Assembly: GCF_003325475.1 (NCBI RefSeq)
Contig: NZ_CP029495.1
Span: forward strand, 1,240,001-1,304,000
Length of the DNA stretch: 64,000 nucleotides
Reading direction: 5' to 3'
Source: Chromobacterium phragmitis
GTDB taxonomy: Bacteria > Pseudomonadota > Gammaproteobacteria > Burkholderiales > Chromobacteriaceae
Shown one piece after another: positions 9,200 through 18,752 of this stretch. Below the pieces are notes generated by a model. That model searched no databases. It was given only the letters and a program-made list of their open reading frames with translations, and was not told where the DNA came from. How positions within the stretch are numbered: position 1 is the first letter of the stretch; every line of letters starts with the position of its first letter. The translations under genes and the position numbers were made by a program.

Positions 9200-9463
9200 A
9201 TGAAGAAACGATTCACCGAAGAACAGATCATCGGCTTCCTGCGCGAAGCAGAGGCAGGCATGCCTGTTGCCGAGCGGTGCCGCAAGCACGCTTTCTCGGA
9301 AGCCAGCTATTACCTCTGGCGCAGCAAATTTGGCGGGATGAATGTGTTGGAAGCCAAGCGCCTCAAGGCGCTGGAGACAGAGAATGCGCGCCTTAAGAAA
9401 CTCCTGGCCGAGACCATGCTCGAAAACGAGATCGCCAAAGAGGCCCTGCGAAAAAAGTGGTGA
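9200..9463 (+). CDS. IS3-family transposase OrfA
   Basis: An 87-residue helix-turn-helix protein (MKKRFTEEQIIGFLREAEAG) followed by a leucine-zipper-like stretch (LKALETENARLKKLLAET), the standard OrfA of IS407-type elements, which binds the element's ends. ATG 9200 is preferred to an in-frame TTG at 9194. The gene ends in LRKKW at TGA 9461-9463, just after the A6G slippery heptamer where IS3 elements shift to the -1 frame to make the OrfAB transposase. Confidence 0.9.
   Translation: MKKRFTEEQIIGFLREAEAGMPVAERCRKHAFSEASYYLWRSKFGGMNVLEAKRLKALETENARLKKLLAETMLENEIAKEALRKKW
9451..9457 (+). other. A6G -1 ribosomal frameshift signal of the IS3-like element
   Basis: AAAAAAG lies at the end of orfA. 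The orfB frame is the -1 frame relative to orfA, as expected for programmed frameshifting in this family. However, that frame runs into TGA at 9484-9486 ten codons later, before the conserved VRHL start of the OrfB catalytic part, so the fused transposase cannot be completed in this copy without readthrough. Confidence 0.8.
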
Positions 9464-9486
9464 GCGCACCGTCACGGCGGGAATGA

Positions 9487-10320
9487 GTGCGCCATCTCAT
9501 GGGCAAAGGGCTCAGTGAGCGTCGGTCGCTGCGTCTGGTCGGCATGAGCCCCTGTTCATTCCGCTACCAGCCCGCCACGGATCGCAATGCCGCCTTGAAA
9601 GCGAAGATCATCGCGCTTGCGCAACGTCACCGACGCTACTGCGCCAGCATGATCTATTTGAAGCTGCGACAGAGCGGCATGGAGGTCAATCACAAGCGGG
9701 TAGACCGGCTCTATGCCGAGGCGGGTCTGCAAATTCGCCGGCGCAAGCGCAAGAAAATTCCAGTGGCAAACCGTCACCCGCTGGCACACCCCTTGGCCGC
9801 CAATCAGGTCTGGTCGATGGACTTCGTGTTCGATCGGACCGCAGATGGGCGTGTCATCAAGAATCTGACTGTGGTCGATGATGCCACGCACGAGGCCGTT
9901 GCGATTGTGCCGGAGCGAGCGATGAGCGGCATGTATCTGACGCGCATTCTCGATCAGTTGGCGACAACACGCGGCTTACCCAAAGCGATCAGAACCGACA
10001 ACGGCAAGGAGTTCTGCAGTTGCGCCATGCTCACCTGGGCACATGCTCGTGGTGTTCAGCTCTTCCTCATCGAGCCCGGCAAGCCCAATCAGAACGCCTA
10101 CATCGAATCGTTTAACGGGCGCTTCCGGGATGAGTGCCTGAACGAACACTGGTTCACCAGCCTGCGTCATGCTCAAGTCGTCATCGAAGCCTGGCGCAGG
10201 GAATACAACAACAAAAGGCCCAAGAAAGCGCTGGGTGGTGTGACGCCGGCTGCCTATGCGGAATCACTTGCAGAGAAATCAGGCAAATTAAGCCCGGACT
10301 CTAAAGCTCTCTGCTACTGA
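9487..10320 (+). CDS. IS3-family transposase OrfB (integrase catalytic domain)
   Basis: A 277-codon frame carrying the DDE integrase core: aspartates in VWSMDFVFD and IRTDNGKEF and the glutamate in NAYIESFNGRF. It begins directly after an in-frame TGA (9484-9486), where related elements usually read a sense codon in the OrfAB fusion; GTG 9487 or ATG 9499 could serve as independent starts. The catalytic residues and C-terminus look intact, so only the fusion is compromised. The element may be immobile unless OrfB is initiated separately or another copy supplies transposase in trans. Confidence 0.85.
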   Translation: MRHLMGKGLSERRSLRLVGMSPCSFRYQPATDRNAALKAKIIALAQRHRRYCASMIYLKLRQSGMEVNHKRVDRLYAEAGLQIRRRKRKKIPVANRHPLAHPLAANQVWSMDFVFDRTADGRVIKNLTVVDDATHEAVAIVPERAMSGMYLTRILDQLATTRGLPKAIRTDNGKEFCSCAMLTWAHARGVQLFLIEPGKPNQNAYIESFNGRFRDECLNEHWFTSLRHAQVVIEAWRREYNNKRPKKALGGVTPAAYAESLAEKSGKLSPDSKALCY

Positions 10321-10551
10321 AAACGAGGGGACGTCGCAACGACACAACTCCCCGCGTCTCCCAAACACAAATCTCCCCGCACAAGGAGGATGCCCAAGGA
10401 GGGCTGGCGACTGGTTCTCGGCCTTAGCTGACGATCGAGCGACCGATGAAAAATGGCCGCTTTCCTATTGGAAGCGGCCGCAAATGTATCTAGCAAACGA
10501 GGGGTGATTCAGAGAACATTCAAGGTCGGCTAACATTAAGAGCTCTCGATA

Positions 10552-12084
10552 TCACACGAATCCAAATGCAAAGGACCTGAGTGTTCTTACTAGGCTCTTG
10601 TTAAACAGCTCGTTCTCTGCAATGAATTGCTCAAAAGGCAGTGTTGGCTGGTGATCTGCATTCCGTACCTGCCGCCTTAGCAGCCTCGCACTTTCTGTTG
10701 GCGCCCCAGGATTTAACACTTCTACAACTATACTTTCTAAACCGAGTGCAGAGCACGCCGCGTCATACCGCGTGTACAGTTCGCCGAAGTTCATCGTCAA
10801 GAAGTAACCTTCAGTTCCGTCAAAGTACCTTGAAAGGAATTCGTCACCAAGGAAGTTCGGGGTAGAGCCGGTCCACGCGAGGAACCCTAAATAGGTACAT
10901 ACTCGGGTTGGTGAACTCTCAATTAGCTGAAAGCTCGGAAGGAAGCGATAGTCTCGATGCGCAGAGGCCTTAGCTATTGTGAGAACAATGTCTGTTGGGT
11001 TGTACATGTAGATGGACACCGTCGCATCAGGACGTTTGGTCTCAATTGCCTGCAAGATCCCTGCGATGACTTGTTCCCATGCGGAGCAGCCTGATACAAC
11101 CCTAGATAAATCATTCTTGAAGATGCCCCAGCCAGACTTAAATCGTGGCGAGCATGTGCGGTACAGATAAAGTCCGGCTCCGCCTTCAATTTGCCTAGCT
11201 TGTGCGAGCAGTATTGCTTCCGTCAGGAGTCCTGCATTGTCTGTATATCGCCCTCCTCGATGAGCAATTTGAGCGCTCCATCCGCCTGACATCATCGAAT
11301 TCAATTTTTCTGGAAAGCCTATCTCCATCGAGTCATACTCGATTGACAAGCGATCTCCAAGCCAGCACAGAAAATTCTCACCGGGTTCTTCCAAATCCTC
11401 CCAGTCTATCTCTGTTGCATCTATGAATTCCTGCAAACTGTCCGGATTCTCGTAGTCTACAGGTGCTGAGAACACAAAGTACGCTGCATGAGGATGAATT
11501 ACTTGTGGACTCTCTCCGCCGTAGTCCATTGCAAAGATAAAGAAATCAAGTATGGATGCTTCGTTAGCGGCAGATACAATCCCTTTGAGAGCACTGTCGC
11601 GATCGTCAGCATCTCTGAAAAAATAAATGTTTTGGACTCGTTCGACCTTCAATGGTGTTGCGAGCGTCAAAGGGATGAAGGGCCTGATCTCTTGGACAAC
11701 GCCTTCTTGATTGGCATCAATCCAGAAGCCATGTGTTGCGACCTCAACACTTTTCAAATACTCAGAGAAGGGAACAGCTAGCTCATGCCATTCTGTCGAA
11801 AGCAGCAACACCCGAATCTTTTCGGTTTGAATTCCCAGAGATGACTGCAGGAGGGCTATATATTTTGTAAGCTCATGAAGCGCAGCTCGTGCCGCTTGGT
11901 TACTTCGCTTGATTTCAATTATGACAAAGTGGCCGTAGAAGTCCCTTGCCAGTATATCGATTGATCCGCCCGCACCGTTCTCACTCTGGATCTTGTATTC
12001 CTTTTGAACGAGCAGCATGCCAGACTCGATCAACTCGAGATGTTGGCATAAGTAGTCTCTGATACGAGATTCGTGCTGATTCAT
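10552..12084 (-). CDS. PD-(D/E)XK nuclease-like protein (NucS/DUF91-like N-terminus), function unknown
   Basis: A 510-residue soluble protein. Its first 110 residues look like an endonuclease NucS/DUF91-type fold: GGSIDILARD (D43) followed by FVIIEIKRS (E57, K59) gives the D...ExK catalytic pattern. The remaining 400 residues are not recognised and may sense a partner or substrate. Base composition is clearly lower in GC than the surrounding core genes, and the gene stands alone between mobile elements, which suggests horizontal transfer. A role in DNA processing or phage defence is possible but inferred from fold and context only. No transmembrane segment or signal peptide is seen. The start is ATG 12084. 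Confidence 0.7.
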   Translation of the reverse strand: MNQHESRIRDYLCQHLELIESGMLLVQKEYKIQSENGAGGSIDILARDFYGHFVIIEIKRSNQAARAALHELTKYIALLQSSLGIQTEKIRVLLLSTEWHELAVPFSEYLKSVEVATHGFWIDANQEGVVQEIRPFIPLTLATPLKVERVQNIYFFRDADDRDSALKGIVSAANEASILDFFIFAMDYGGESPQVIHPHAAYFVFSAPVDYENPDSLQEFIDATEIDWEDLEEPGENFLCWLGDRLSIEYDSMEIGFPEKLNSMMSGGWSAQIAHRGGRYTDNAGLLTEAILLAQARQIEGGAGLYLYRTCSPRFKSGWGIFKNDLSRVVSGCSAWEQVIAGILQAIETKRPDATVSIYMYNPTDIVLTIAKASAHRDYRFLPSFQLIESSPTRVCTYLGFLAWTGSTPNFLGDEFLSRYFDGTEGYFLTMNFGELYTRYDAACSALGLESIVVEVLNPGAPTESARLLRRQVRNADHQPTLPFEQFIAENELFNKSLVRTLRSFAFGFV

Positions 12085-12391
12085 AGCTACCCTGATGACG
12101 TAGAGCTAACTGGTCTACGCAGGTCAGGCTGAGCGTAGGCTAGCGCTTATAACCAATTGATTTGTGAGAAATTAACTCTCTCTGCGCCGGTCTGTTCATA
12201 TCAACCGGTATCAGCAGGCCAATGCTACCCTATTTGCATTTTTATGCATAGACGCTAGGGATCTTGGTCGCAGAGATGTCTACTTTGCGTTCCAAACCAG
12301 CCGTTTTGATCGCAGGAGCCGAACAACTGCTATGGCCGAAAAGCGGACATCTGAAGAATTGATACGACATCACTAAATACGATATCACTAA

Positions 12392-12481
12392 GAGTCGCTA
12401 ACAAAACCTCAGGCGGTCGCTTGTAAATCGCTGATTTGCCATGTACGCCACTGCGCAGAATATAGGTTTTGTTAGCGGGTC
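12392..12481. mobile_element. 90-bp MITE with ends of the IS5-family element at 43.3 kb
   Basis: The two ends are 18-bp inverted repeats, GAGTCGCTAACAAAACCT on the left and GACCCGCTAACAAAACCT on the right (read inward). They match the ends of the full IS5-family element at 43336-44198. The unit is flanked by a 3-bp duplication TAA (12389-12391 and 12482-12484), the same duplication seen around the full-length element. The interior of about 54 bp has no coding capacity, so it would be moved in trans by the IS5-type transposase. Confidence 0.85.
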
Positions 12482-12488
12482 TAAAGAA

Positions 12489-12509
12489 GAAGGGGCCAGC
12501 GGCCCCTTC
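12489..12509 (+). terminator. Perfect GC-rich hairpin, terminator-like
   Basis: GAAGGGGCC and GGCCCCTTC form a 9-bp stem with a 3-nt loop, followed by TCTCTT. It lies directly beside the MITE. The T tract is poor and no gene clearly reads into it, so terminator function is only a suggestion. Confidence 0.45.
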
Positions 12510-12525
12510 TCTCTTGTCAGACTCC

Positions 12526-12709
12526 GACGAACTTTATTCGGATCCGACGGACTTTATTCGCTCTAGTCAACTGTGACTACGCGGAATAAAGTCCGTCAAA
12601 AACACCCAATCTAAACTATTGATTCTGAAACCTACACAGCATGCCTCAAAGTTAGTCGGAAGAGGAGGAGAAACTTCCGGTGTAAATGGCTCATTAAATA
12701 AAGTTCGTC
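12526..12709. repeat. Array of GACGRACTTTATTC motifs, head-to-head palindrome
   Basis: Four copies are visible: minus-oriented at 12526-12539 and 12546-12559 (20-bp spacing), plus-oriented at 12584-12597 and a variant at 12696-12709. The central pair forms an inverted repeat with arms of about 24 bp (12546-12569 and 12574-12597) around ACTG, sharing GACGGACTTTATTC and TAGTCA. Short tandem and inverted repeats of this kind are typical transposase-binding sites at the ends of Tn7-like or similar transposons, here as two ends facing each other. No transposase of that type is in the window. Confidence 0.7.
12561..12573 (+). repeat. 13-bp direct repeat, copy 1 (CTCTAGTCAACTG)
   Basis: Identical to 15542-15554, which abuts the right end of the IS21 element on the glmS side. 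The pair brackets 12574-15541. It overlaps the centre of the palindromic repeat array, so the bracketed segment may be the remains of a larger insertion at the glmS attachment site. Confidence 0.6.
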
Positions 12710-13074
12710 GAATCCCATTGTCTTGCTGCGTGGAGGTTGTGCTATCGAGTAAGACAAGAGCCGATGAGTGATTGAAATGGTTGAAGAATACCGGCCGGCC
12801 CGACCACCATGGCGCGGCCTCTTTCTCTATCTATTGAAACCAGCTCGCGGTAGTCGTGGGCCACAGCTGTCGCCAAGATAGCGAAACAAGCCATCGTCAA
12901 CAATGAAAGGGGCTCGCTGAACACCTGCAACAGGATTGATCGGCCCCGTGCAGATCCTACCTGTGCGTACGCATAGAAAATTACCCAGTTTTCAGGAGCT
13001 AGTGCGCGTTCAAAACTACCCAGGGTGTTCAATCCCCCTGCTGAATTTTTCAGCAGGAGAATGGAGTGATCACC

Positions 13075-14568
13075 ATGAAAGAACTGGGCATTGTTCGCAG
13101 GTTGTTCTACCGAGATGGCCTATCGCTATCTGAAATTGAGCGGCGAACTGGGCTGACCCGCAAAACGATCCGTCACTGGCTCAAGGCGGCGGAAGGCACG
13201 GCGCCGAAGTACCAGCGGAAACCCGCTGAAACCAAGATCGCACCGTATGCGGTGCAGCTCACCAAAATGCTGGAGACGGACTTACACCGTCCCAAGCGCG
13301 AGCGCCGCAGCGCGCTCAAGCTCTTTGCCGAGCTCAAGGCAGCAGGGTTCTCCGGCGACTACAGCCGAGTGACGGCCTTCATCCGACAGTGGCGGGCTGG
13401 TGGTGGCACGAGCCAAACCAAGGCGTACGTGCCACTGCGCTTTGAGCTGGGTGAGGCTTTCCAATTCGACTGGAGCGAGGAGCGTCTGGTGATCGGCGGC
13501 ATCTGGCGCAAGATCATGGCGGCGCACCTCAAGCTATGCGCCAGCCGCGCCTTCGTTGTGCAGGCCTATCCCACCCAAAGCCACGAGATGCTGTTTGATG
13601 CCCACACCCGCGCATTCACGGCACTCGGCGGCATTCCGCGCCGCGGCATCTACGACAACATGAAGACTGCCGTCGACAAGGTCAAACGTGGCAAGGCACG
13701 AGCGGTCAACACCCGCTTCGCCGCGATGGCATCGCACTACCTGTTCGATCCGGACTTCTGCAACGTCGCTTCCGGCTGGGAGAAAGGCGTCGTCGAGAAA
13801 AATGTGCAGGACAGTCGCCCGCGCATCTGGCAAGAGGCCGCCAAGCAACGGTTCAGTAGCTTTGCAGAACTGAACGTCTGGTTGCTTAGTCGTTGCCGCA
13901 CGCTATGGCAGGAGCTGCGCCATGGTGAGTTCGATGGCCTCACCATCGCCGAGATGCTGGAACATGAGCAGCCACAGCTGATGCCGATGGTCACGCCATT
14001 CGACGGCTACGTGGAGACGCTGGGCAAGGTCAACAGCATCTGCCTGGTGCACTACGACCGCAATCGTTACTCAGCACCCTGTGAGTTGGTCGGCCAGATG
14101 GTGAGCATTCATGTTTACCCTGAGCGGATCGACCTGGTGGCCAACGACGCTATCGTGGCCACCCACGCGCGCCGGTTCGGCAGCCACCACACGAGTTACG
14201 ACTGGCAGCACTACCTCCCGCTGATCGAGCGTAAGCCCGGCGCTCTGCGTAACGGTGCGCCATTCGCCGACCTGCCAGATCCGTTACAGCGGCTGCGACG
14301 GCTATTACTCAAGCGCGAAGGCGGTGACCGCGTCATGGCCAAACTGCTGGCGGCGGTGCCACGCTCGGGGCTGGAGGTCGTGCTGGTTGCCGTCGAGCTG
14401 GTACTGGAGTCGGGTAACCCGAGCGTCGAGCACATCGAGAACGTACTAAACCGGCTCAAGCAGTCGCCGATGCCGGAGCAGGCGGAAACGCAGCTCGCCG
14501 TCCAGGAAGCGCCGCTGGCTGATCCAGAACGCTACGACAGCCTGCGCACGGGAGCCCGCCATGGATGA
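13075..14568 (+). CDS. istA: IS21-family transposase IstA
   Basis: A 497-residue transposase. The N-terminal helix-turn-helix (SLSEIERRTGLTRKTIRHWL) binds the element ends. The rve integrase core shows the acidic residues in FQFDWSEE, IYDNMKTAV and GVVEKNVQDSR. ATG 13075 is chosen because GGAGTG lies about 9 nt upstream; an in-frame GTG at 13066 is possible. The coding sequence overlaps istB by 8 bp, as is usual for the family. No frameshift or stop was seen, so the element looks intact and potentially active. Confidence 0.93.
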   Translation: MKELGIVRRLFYRDGLSLSEIERRTGLTRKTIRHWLKAAEGTAPKYQRKPAETKIAPYAVQLTKMLETDLHRPKRERRSALKLFAELKAAGFSGDYSRVTAFIRQWRAGGGTSQTKAYVPLRFELGEAFQFDWSEERLVIGGIWRKIMAAHLKLCASRAFVVQAYPTQSHEMLFDAHTRAFTALGGIPRRGIYDNMKTAVDKVKRGKARAVNTRFAAMASHYLFDPDFCNVASGWEKGVVEKNVQDSRPRIWQEAAKQRFSSFAELNVWLLSRCRTLWQELRHGEFDGLTIAEMLEHEQPQLMPMVTPFDGYVETLGKVNSICLVHYDRNRYSAPCELVGQMVSIHVYPERIDLVANDAIVATHARRFGSHHTSYDWQHYLPLIERKPGALRNGAPFADLPDPLQRLRRLLLKREGGDRVMAKLLAAVPRSGLEVVLVAVELVLESGNPSVEHIENVLNRLKQSPMPEQAETQLAVQEAPLADPERYDSLRTGARHG

Positions 14569-15361
14569 GATCGCGAGCAAGCTAAAGGCATTGCGGCTTT
14601 ACGGCATGGCCGGCGCCTGGGATGAGATCGTCACGCAAGATGCCCAAAGCGCTATCGAGTCATCGCGCTGGCTGATTGAACACCTGCTGGCCGCAGAGGA
14701 AACCGACCGCGCCATGCGGTCAATCAGCTACCAGATGCACGCCGCCAGGTTTCCTGCGCATCGCGACCTGGCGGGGTTCGACTTCAGTCAGACTAAGGTG
14801 GATCAGCATTTGATCGCCGAGCTGGCAGACCTGTCGTTCAGCGAGAGTGCACATAACGTCGTGTTCATTGGTGGCACGGGTACCGGCAAAACACACCTTG
14901 CCACCGCATTGGGCGTGTCTGGCATTACGCGCCACGGCAAACGGGTACGCTTCTTCTCCACCGTGGATCTAGTCAACTTGCTGGAGCAGGAGAAAGCGGC
15001 GGGTAAGGCGGGCAAGCTGGCGTTCGCGTTGATGCGGGTTGACCTGGTGATTCTGGACGAGCTGGGTTACTTGCCATTCAGCCAGGCAGGTGGGGCCTTG
15101 CTGTTCCACCTGCTGTCGAAGCTGTACGAGCACACCAGTGTGATGATTACCACCAACCTGACCTTCGGCGAATGGGCCAGCGTGTTTGGCGATGCCAAGC
15201 TGACGACAGCCTTGCTCGACCGATTGACGCACCACTGCCATATCGTCGAGACGGGTAACGAGTCCTATCGGTTCCGTCATAGCAGCGATACGGCGAAATC
15301 GAGAATCAAGGCCAGGGAGAAAACGCGGCTAGGAGGGGCTGACGAAGCAGAGCCATTCTAG
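14561..15361 (+). CDS. istB: IS21-family helper ATPase IstB
   Basis: A 266-residue AAA+ ATPase of the DnaC/IstB family, which assists IstA in target selection and strand transfer. Walker A is GGTGTGKTHLA and Walker B is LVILDELGYLPF, both intact. The start codon ATG 14561 overlaps the 3' end of istA, consistent with coupled translation. The C-terminal tail is basic, followed by an acidic end. Length and motifs match full-length family members. Confidence 0.93.
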   Translation: MDEIASKLKALRLYGMAGAWDEIVTQDAQSAIESSRWLIEHLLAAEETDRAMRSISYQMHAARFPAHRDLAGFDFSQTKVDQHLIAELADLSFSESAHNVVFIGGTGTGKTHLATALGVSGITRHGKRVRFFSTVDLVNLLEQEKAAGKAGKLAFALMRVDLVILDELGYLPFSQAGGALLFHLLSKLYEHTSVMITTNLTFGEWASVFGDAKLTTALLDRLTHHCHIVETGNESYRFRHSSDTAKSRIKAREKTRLGGADEAEPF

Positions 15362-15487
15362 GTACTGATCTACCGGGGGTGAGGGTCACAGCACCAAGCC
15401 CTCGGTATTGGTGACATCGAACTGAATCAGGCTACTGGAATGTATTAGACTTATCCACAGCCACCCCTAGACGGAAGTGGCTTTCCT

Positions 15488-15541
15488 CCCTGGGTAAAAT
15501 TCAACGCGCAGAGTTGGGTAATATCGGACGCGCAGCGGACA
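15488..15541 (-). repeat. Right multiple-terminal-repeat end of the IS21 element
   Basis: Contains two inverted copies of the blocks found at the left end (CCCTGGGTA...AACGCGC and GGGTAAT...GCGCAGCGGACA). It marks the outer edge of the IS. Confidence 0.8.
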
Positions 15542-15566
15542 CTCTAGTCAACTGGCTCTAGCTGCC
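15542..15566. other. Candidate attTn7-type insertion point, 25 bp downstream of glmS
   Basis: Exactly 25 bp separate the end of the IS21 element (15541) from the glmS stop codon (15567-15569). Tn7 and relatives insert about 25 bp past the glmS stop, recognising the end of the gene. The segment begins with CTCTAGTCAACTG, repeated at 12561-12573. The coincidence suggests the island was founded by a Tn7-like insertion later altered by IS elements; no Tns genes remain in view. Confidence 0.5.
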
Positions 15567-17396
<1,830 letters not shown>

Positions 17397-18188
17397 TTAC
17401 TTTCTCCTTGCCGTGTCTTGAATGGCGGGCGCGCATATCAGCGTCACGCCCTTCGCTTGAATCTTGTCTCTGGCGTCTTGCGCCAGGCCGTCGTCAGTCA
17501 CCAAGGTATGGATCTTGCCCCAGGGCAGCTCCAGGTTGGGGATGCGGCGGCCTATCTTTTCCGACTCCACCATCACGATCACCTCGCGCGCCACGTCCGC
17601 CATCACGCGGGACAGCCCCACCAGTTCGTTGAAGGTGGTGGTGCCGCGTTCCAGGTCTATGCCGTCGGCGCCGATGAATAATTGGTCGAAATCATAGGAA
17701 CGCAGCGCCTGCTCGGCGATCTGGCCCTGAAACGACTCGGAATGAGGATCCCAGGTGCCGCCGGTCATCAGCAGGGTGGGTTCGTTCTCCAGCTCGCGCA
17801 GCGCGCCTGCCACGTTCAGCGAATTGGTCATCACCACCAGGCCGCGCTTGTTGCCCAACAGCGGAATCATCGCGCTGGTGGTGGTGCCGCTGTCTATGAT
17901 CACGCGGTTGTGGTCGCGCAGCCTTTCCGCCGCCGCTCGGGCGATGGCATGCTTTCGCTTCGAAACTTTATCCGCGTCCGGCTCCGCCACCATCTCGCTG
18001 GGCAGCGACACCGCTCCGCCGTAACGCCGCAGCAGCAAGCCGCCGGTTTCCAGCAGGGCCAGGTCCTTGCGGATGGTGACTTCCGACGTGGCGAAACGCT
18101 GGGTCAGCTCTTCCACGCTGACCTCGCCCTTTTCCTGCACCAGCGCGGCAATGGCATGCCGGCGCTGCTGGGTGTTTCGTTTTGTCAT
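17397..18188 (-). CDS. DeoR-family transcriptional regulator, likely controls glmS
   Basis: A 263-residue repressor-type protein. The N-terminal winged helix (VSVEELTQRFATSEVTIRKD) is followed by the DeoR signature and a sugar-phosphate-sensing domain with SGTTTSAM and GADGIDLERG. Its stop codon touches the start of glmS, so the likely target is the glmS transcript, with an amino-sugar phosphate as probable effector (inference from position and family). A TTTCG/CGAAA-rich palindromic sequence just upstream of its own start is a plausible operator. No clear Shine-Dalgarno sequence precedes ATG 18188, so translation may be weak or leaderless. Confidence 0.88.
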   Translation of the reverse strand: MTKRNTQQRRHAIAALVQEKGEVSVEELTQRFATSEVTIRKDLALLETGGLLLRRYGGAVSLPSEMVAEPDADKVSKRKHAIARAAAERLRDHNRVIIDSGTTTSAMIPLLGNKRGLVVMTNSLNVAGALRELENEPTLLMTGGTWDPHSESFQGQIAEQALRSYDFDQLFIGADGIDLERGTTTFNELVGLSRVMADVAREVIVMVESEKIGRRIPNLELPWGKIHTLVTDDGLAQDARDKIQAKGVTLICAPAIQDTARRK

Positions 18189-18190
18189 TT

Positions 18191-18213
18191 TAAGTTTCGT
18201 TTCGAAAGTTTTG
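18191..18213 (-). promoter_or_regulatory. Candidate autoregulatory operator of the DeoR-type regulator
   Basis: The sequence TTTCGTTTCGAAAG with a further flanking AAAGTTTTG lies 3-25 bp upstream of the regulator start codon. DeoR-family operators commonly contain repeated TTTCG/CGAAA elements. Binding here would occlude the promoter or translation start of the regulator-glmS unit. Inference only. Confidence 0.4.
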
Positions 18214-18410
18214 TGATGATAGCAGCCTCAAATCCGCCAGGCAAGCCGGGACAGCTCCGCCGACGCATCCGCGCGCGCCTGCTGAGAATCAGGCATGCGC
18301 CCCGCCCAAGGCGAAATATTTGTCTCAAGGCTGACTGTTTGGCATAGTTCGCCATTCAATGCGATGCCTGGATCGTATCCCTGCCCGGCTCCCAGAAAAG
18401 GAATGGCAAA

Positions 18411-18752
18411 ATGAATGCATGGCGCGCGGCCGCTGGCCTGCTGCTGACGCTGGCGGCGAATGCCCAGGCGGAAATGACCGACCTGTTCACCGGCACCCTG
18501 GAAAAACAAAAAGAGGAATGGGTGCTGGTCCGCTGCGATCTGGCCAAGCAACGTTATCTGCTGCGCGACGCCGATGGCGCGAGCGCCGGGGTTGACGCGC
18601 TGTTGCCGCCGGAGGCGAAAGTCCCCGGCGCCGTATTCACGGTTTCGCTGGCGGCCAGCCACCTGGCGCTCGATGGCCGCCATGCCCTGCGGGTGCTTCG
18701 CTTGCAGGGCGCGAAACGCGGCAGCTGCCATCTCGATGCCTTGTTCGAATAA
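18411..18752 (+). CDS. Small exported protein of unknown function
   Basis: A 113-residue protein with a clear Sec signal peptide (AAAGLLLTLAANAQA, cleavage after about residue 20) and a short mature domain of about 93 residues with two cysteines (VRCDL, RGSCHL) that could form a disulfide. No family is recognised. It is the first gene of a tight four-gene unit: the next gene overlaps its end by 17 bp. The company of a periplasmic CHAP amidase and another exported protein suggests a cell-envelope role. Confidence 0.7.
   Translation: MNAWRAAAGLLLTLAANAQAEMTDLFTGTLEKQKEEWVLVRCDLAKQRYLLRDADGASAGVDALLPPEAKVPGAVFTVSLAASHLALDGRHALRVLRLQGAKRGSCHLDALFE

Larger units (their letters stand above)
9126..10343 (+). 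mobile_element. IS3-family insertion sequence (IS407-like), probably disabled
   Basis: An element of about 1.2 kb with the two-ORF layout of IS3-family elements. Imperfect terminal inverted repeats of about 43 bp can be aligned at 9132-9174 and 10296-10337; both share GCGACGTCCCC, AGTAGCA and CTTTAGAGTCC, and a weaker GTCG match extends outward to 9126 and 10343. I could not find a target-site duplication, so the exact ends are uncertain. It lies between the small gene upstream of the PKS cluster and the orphan nuclease gene. A hairpin-like sequence (9091-9132) abuts its left end. Confidence 0.85.
12085..12961. other. Gene-free stretch holding a MITE, a terminator-like hairpin and a repeat array
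   Basis: This 877-bp stretch between the orphan nuclease gene and the IS21 element has no convincing gene. It contains the MITE at 12392-12481, a perfect hairpin at 12489-12509 and copies of a GACGRACTTTATTC motif in both orientations between 12526 and 12709. A 96-codon minus-strand frame (12742-13032) runs across the IS21 end and has no supporting signals; it may be the stump of an interrupted gene. Confidence 0.6.
12962..15541 (+). mobile_element. IS21-family insertion sequence
   Basis: An istA-istB pair flanked by the multiple terminal repeats typical of IS21. The left end begins TGTGCGTACGCATAG (12962), with an internal repeat at 13003-13025 (GCGCGTTCAAAACTACCCAGG). The right end read inward begins TGTCCGCTGCGCGTCC (15541) and contains the same ATTACCCA and GCGCGTT...ACCCAGGG blocks (15488-15541). 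No short target duplication was found next to these ends. The right end lies 25 bp from the glmS stop codon. Confidence 0.9.

Noticed and set aside
12742..13032. 96-codon minus-strand frame across the left IS21 end
   Set aside because: Half of it is IS terminal sequence; no start signal. It may be an interrupted gene stump but cannot be supported.
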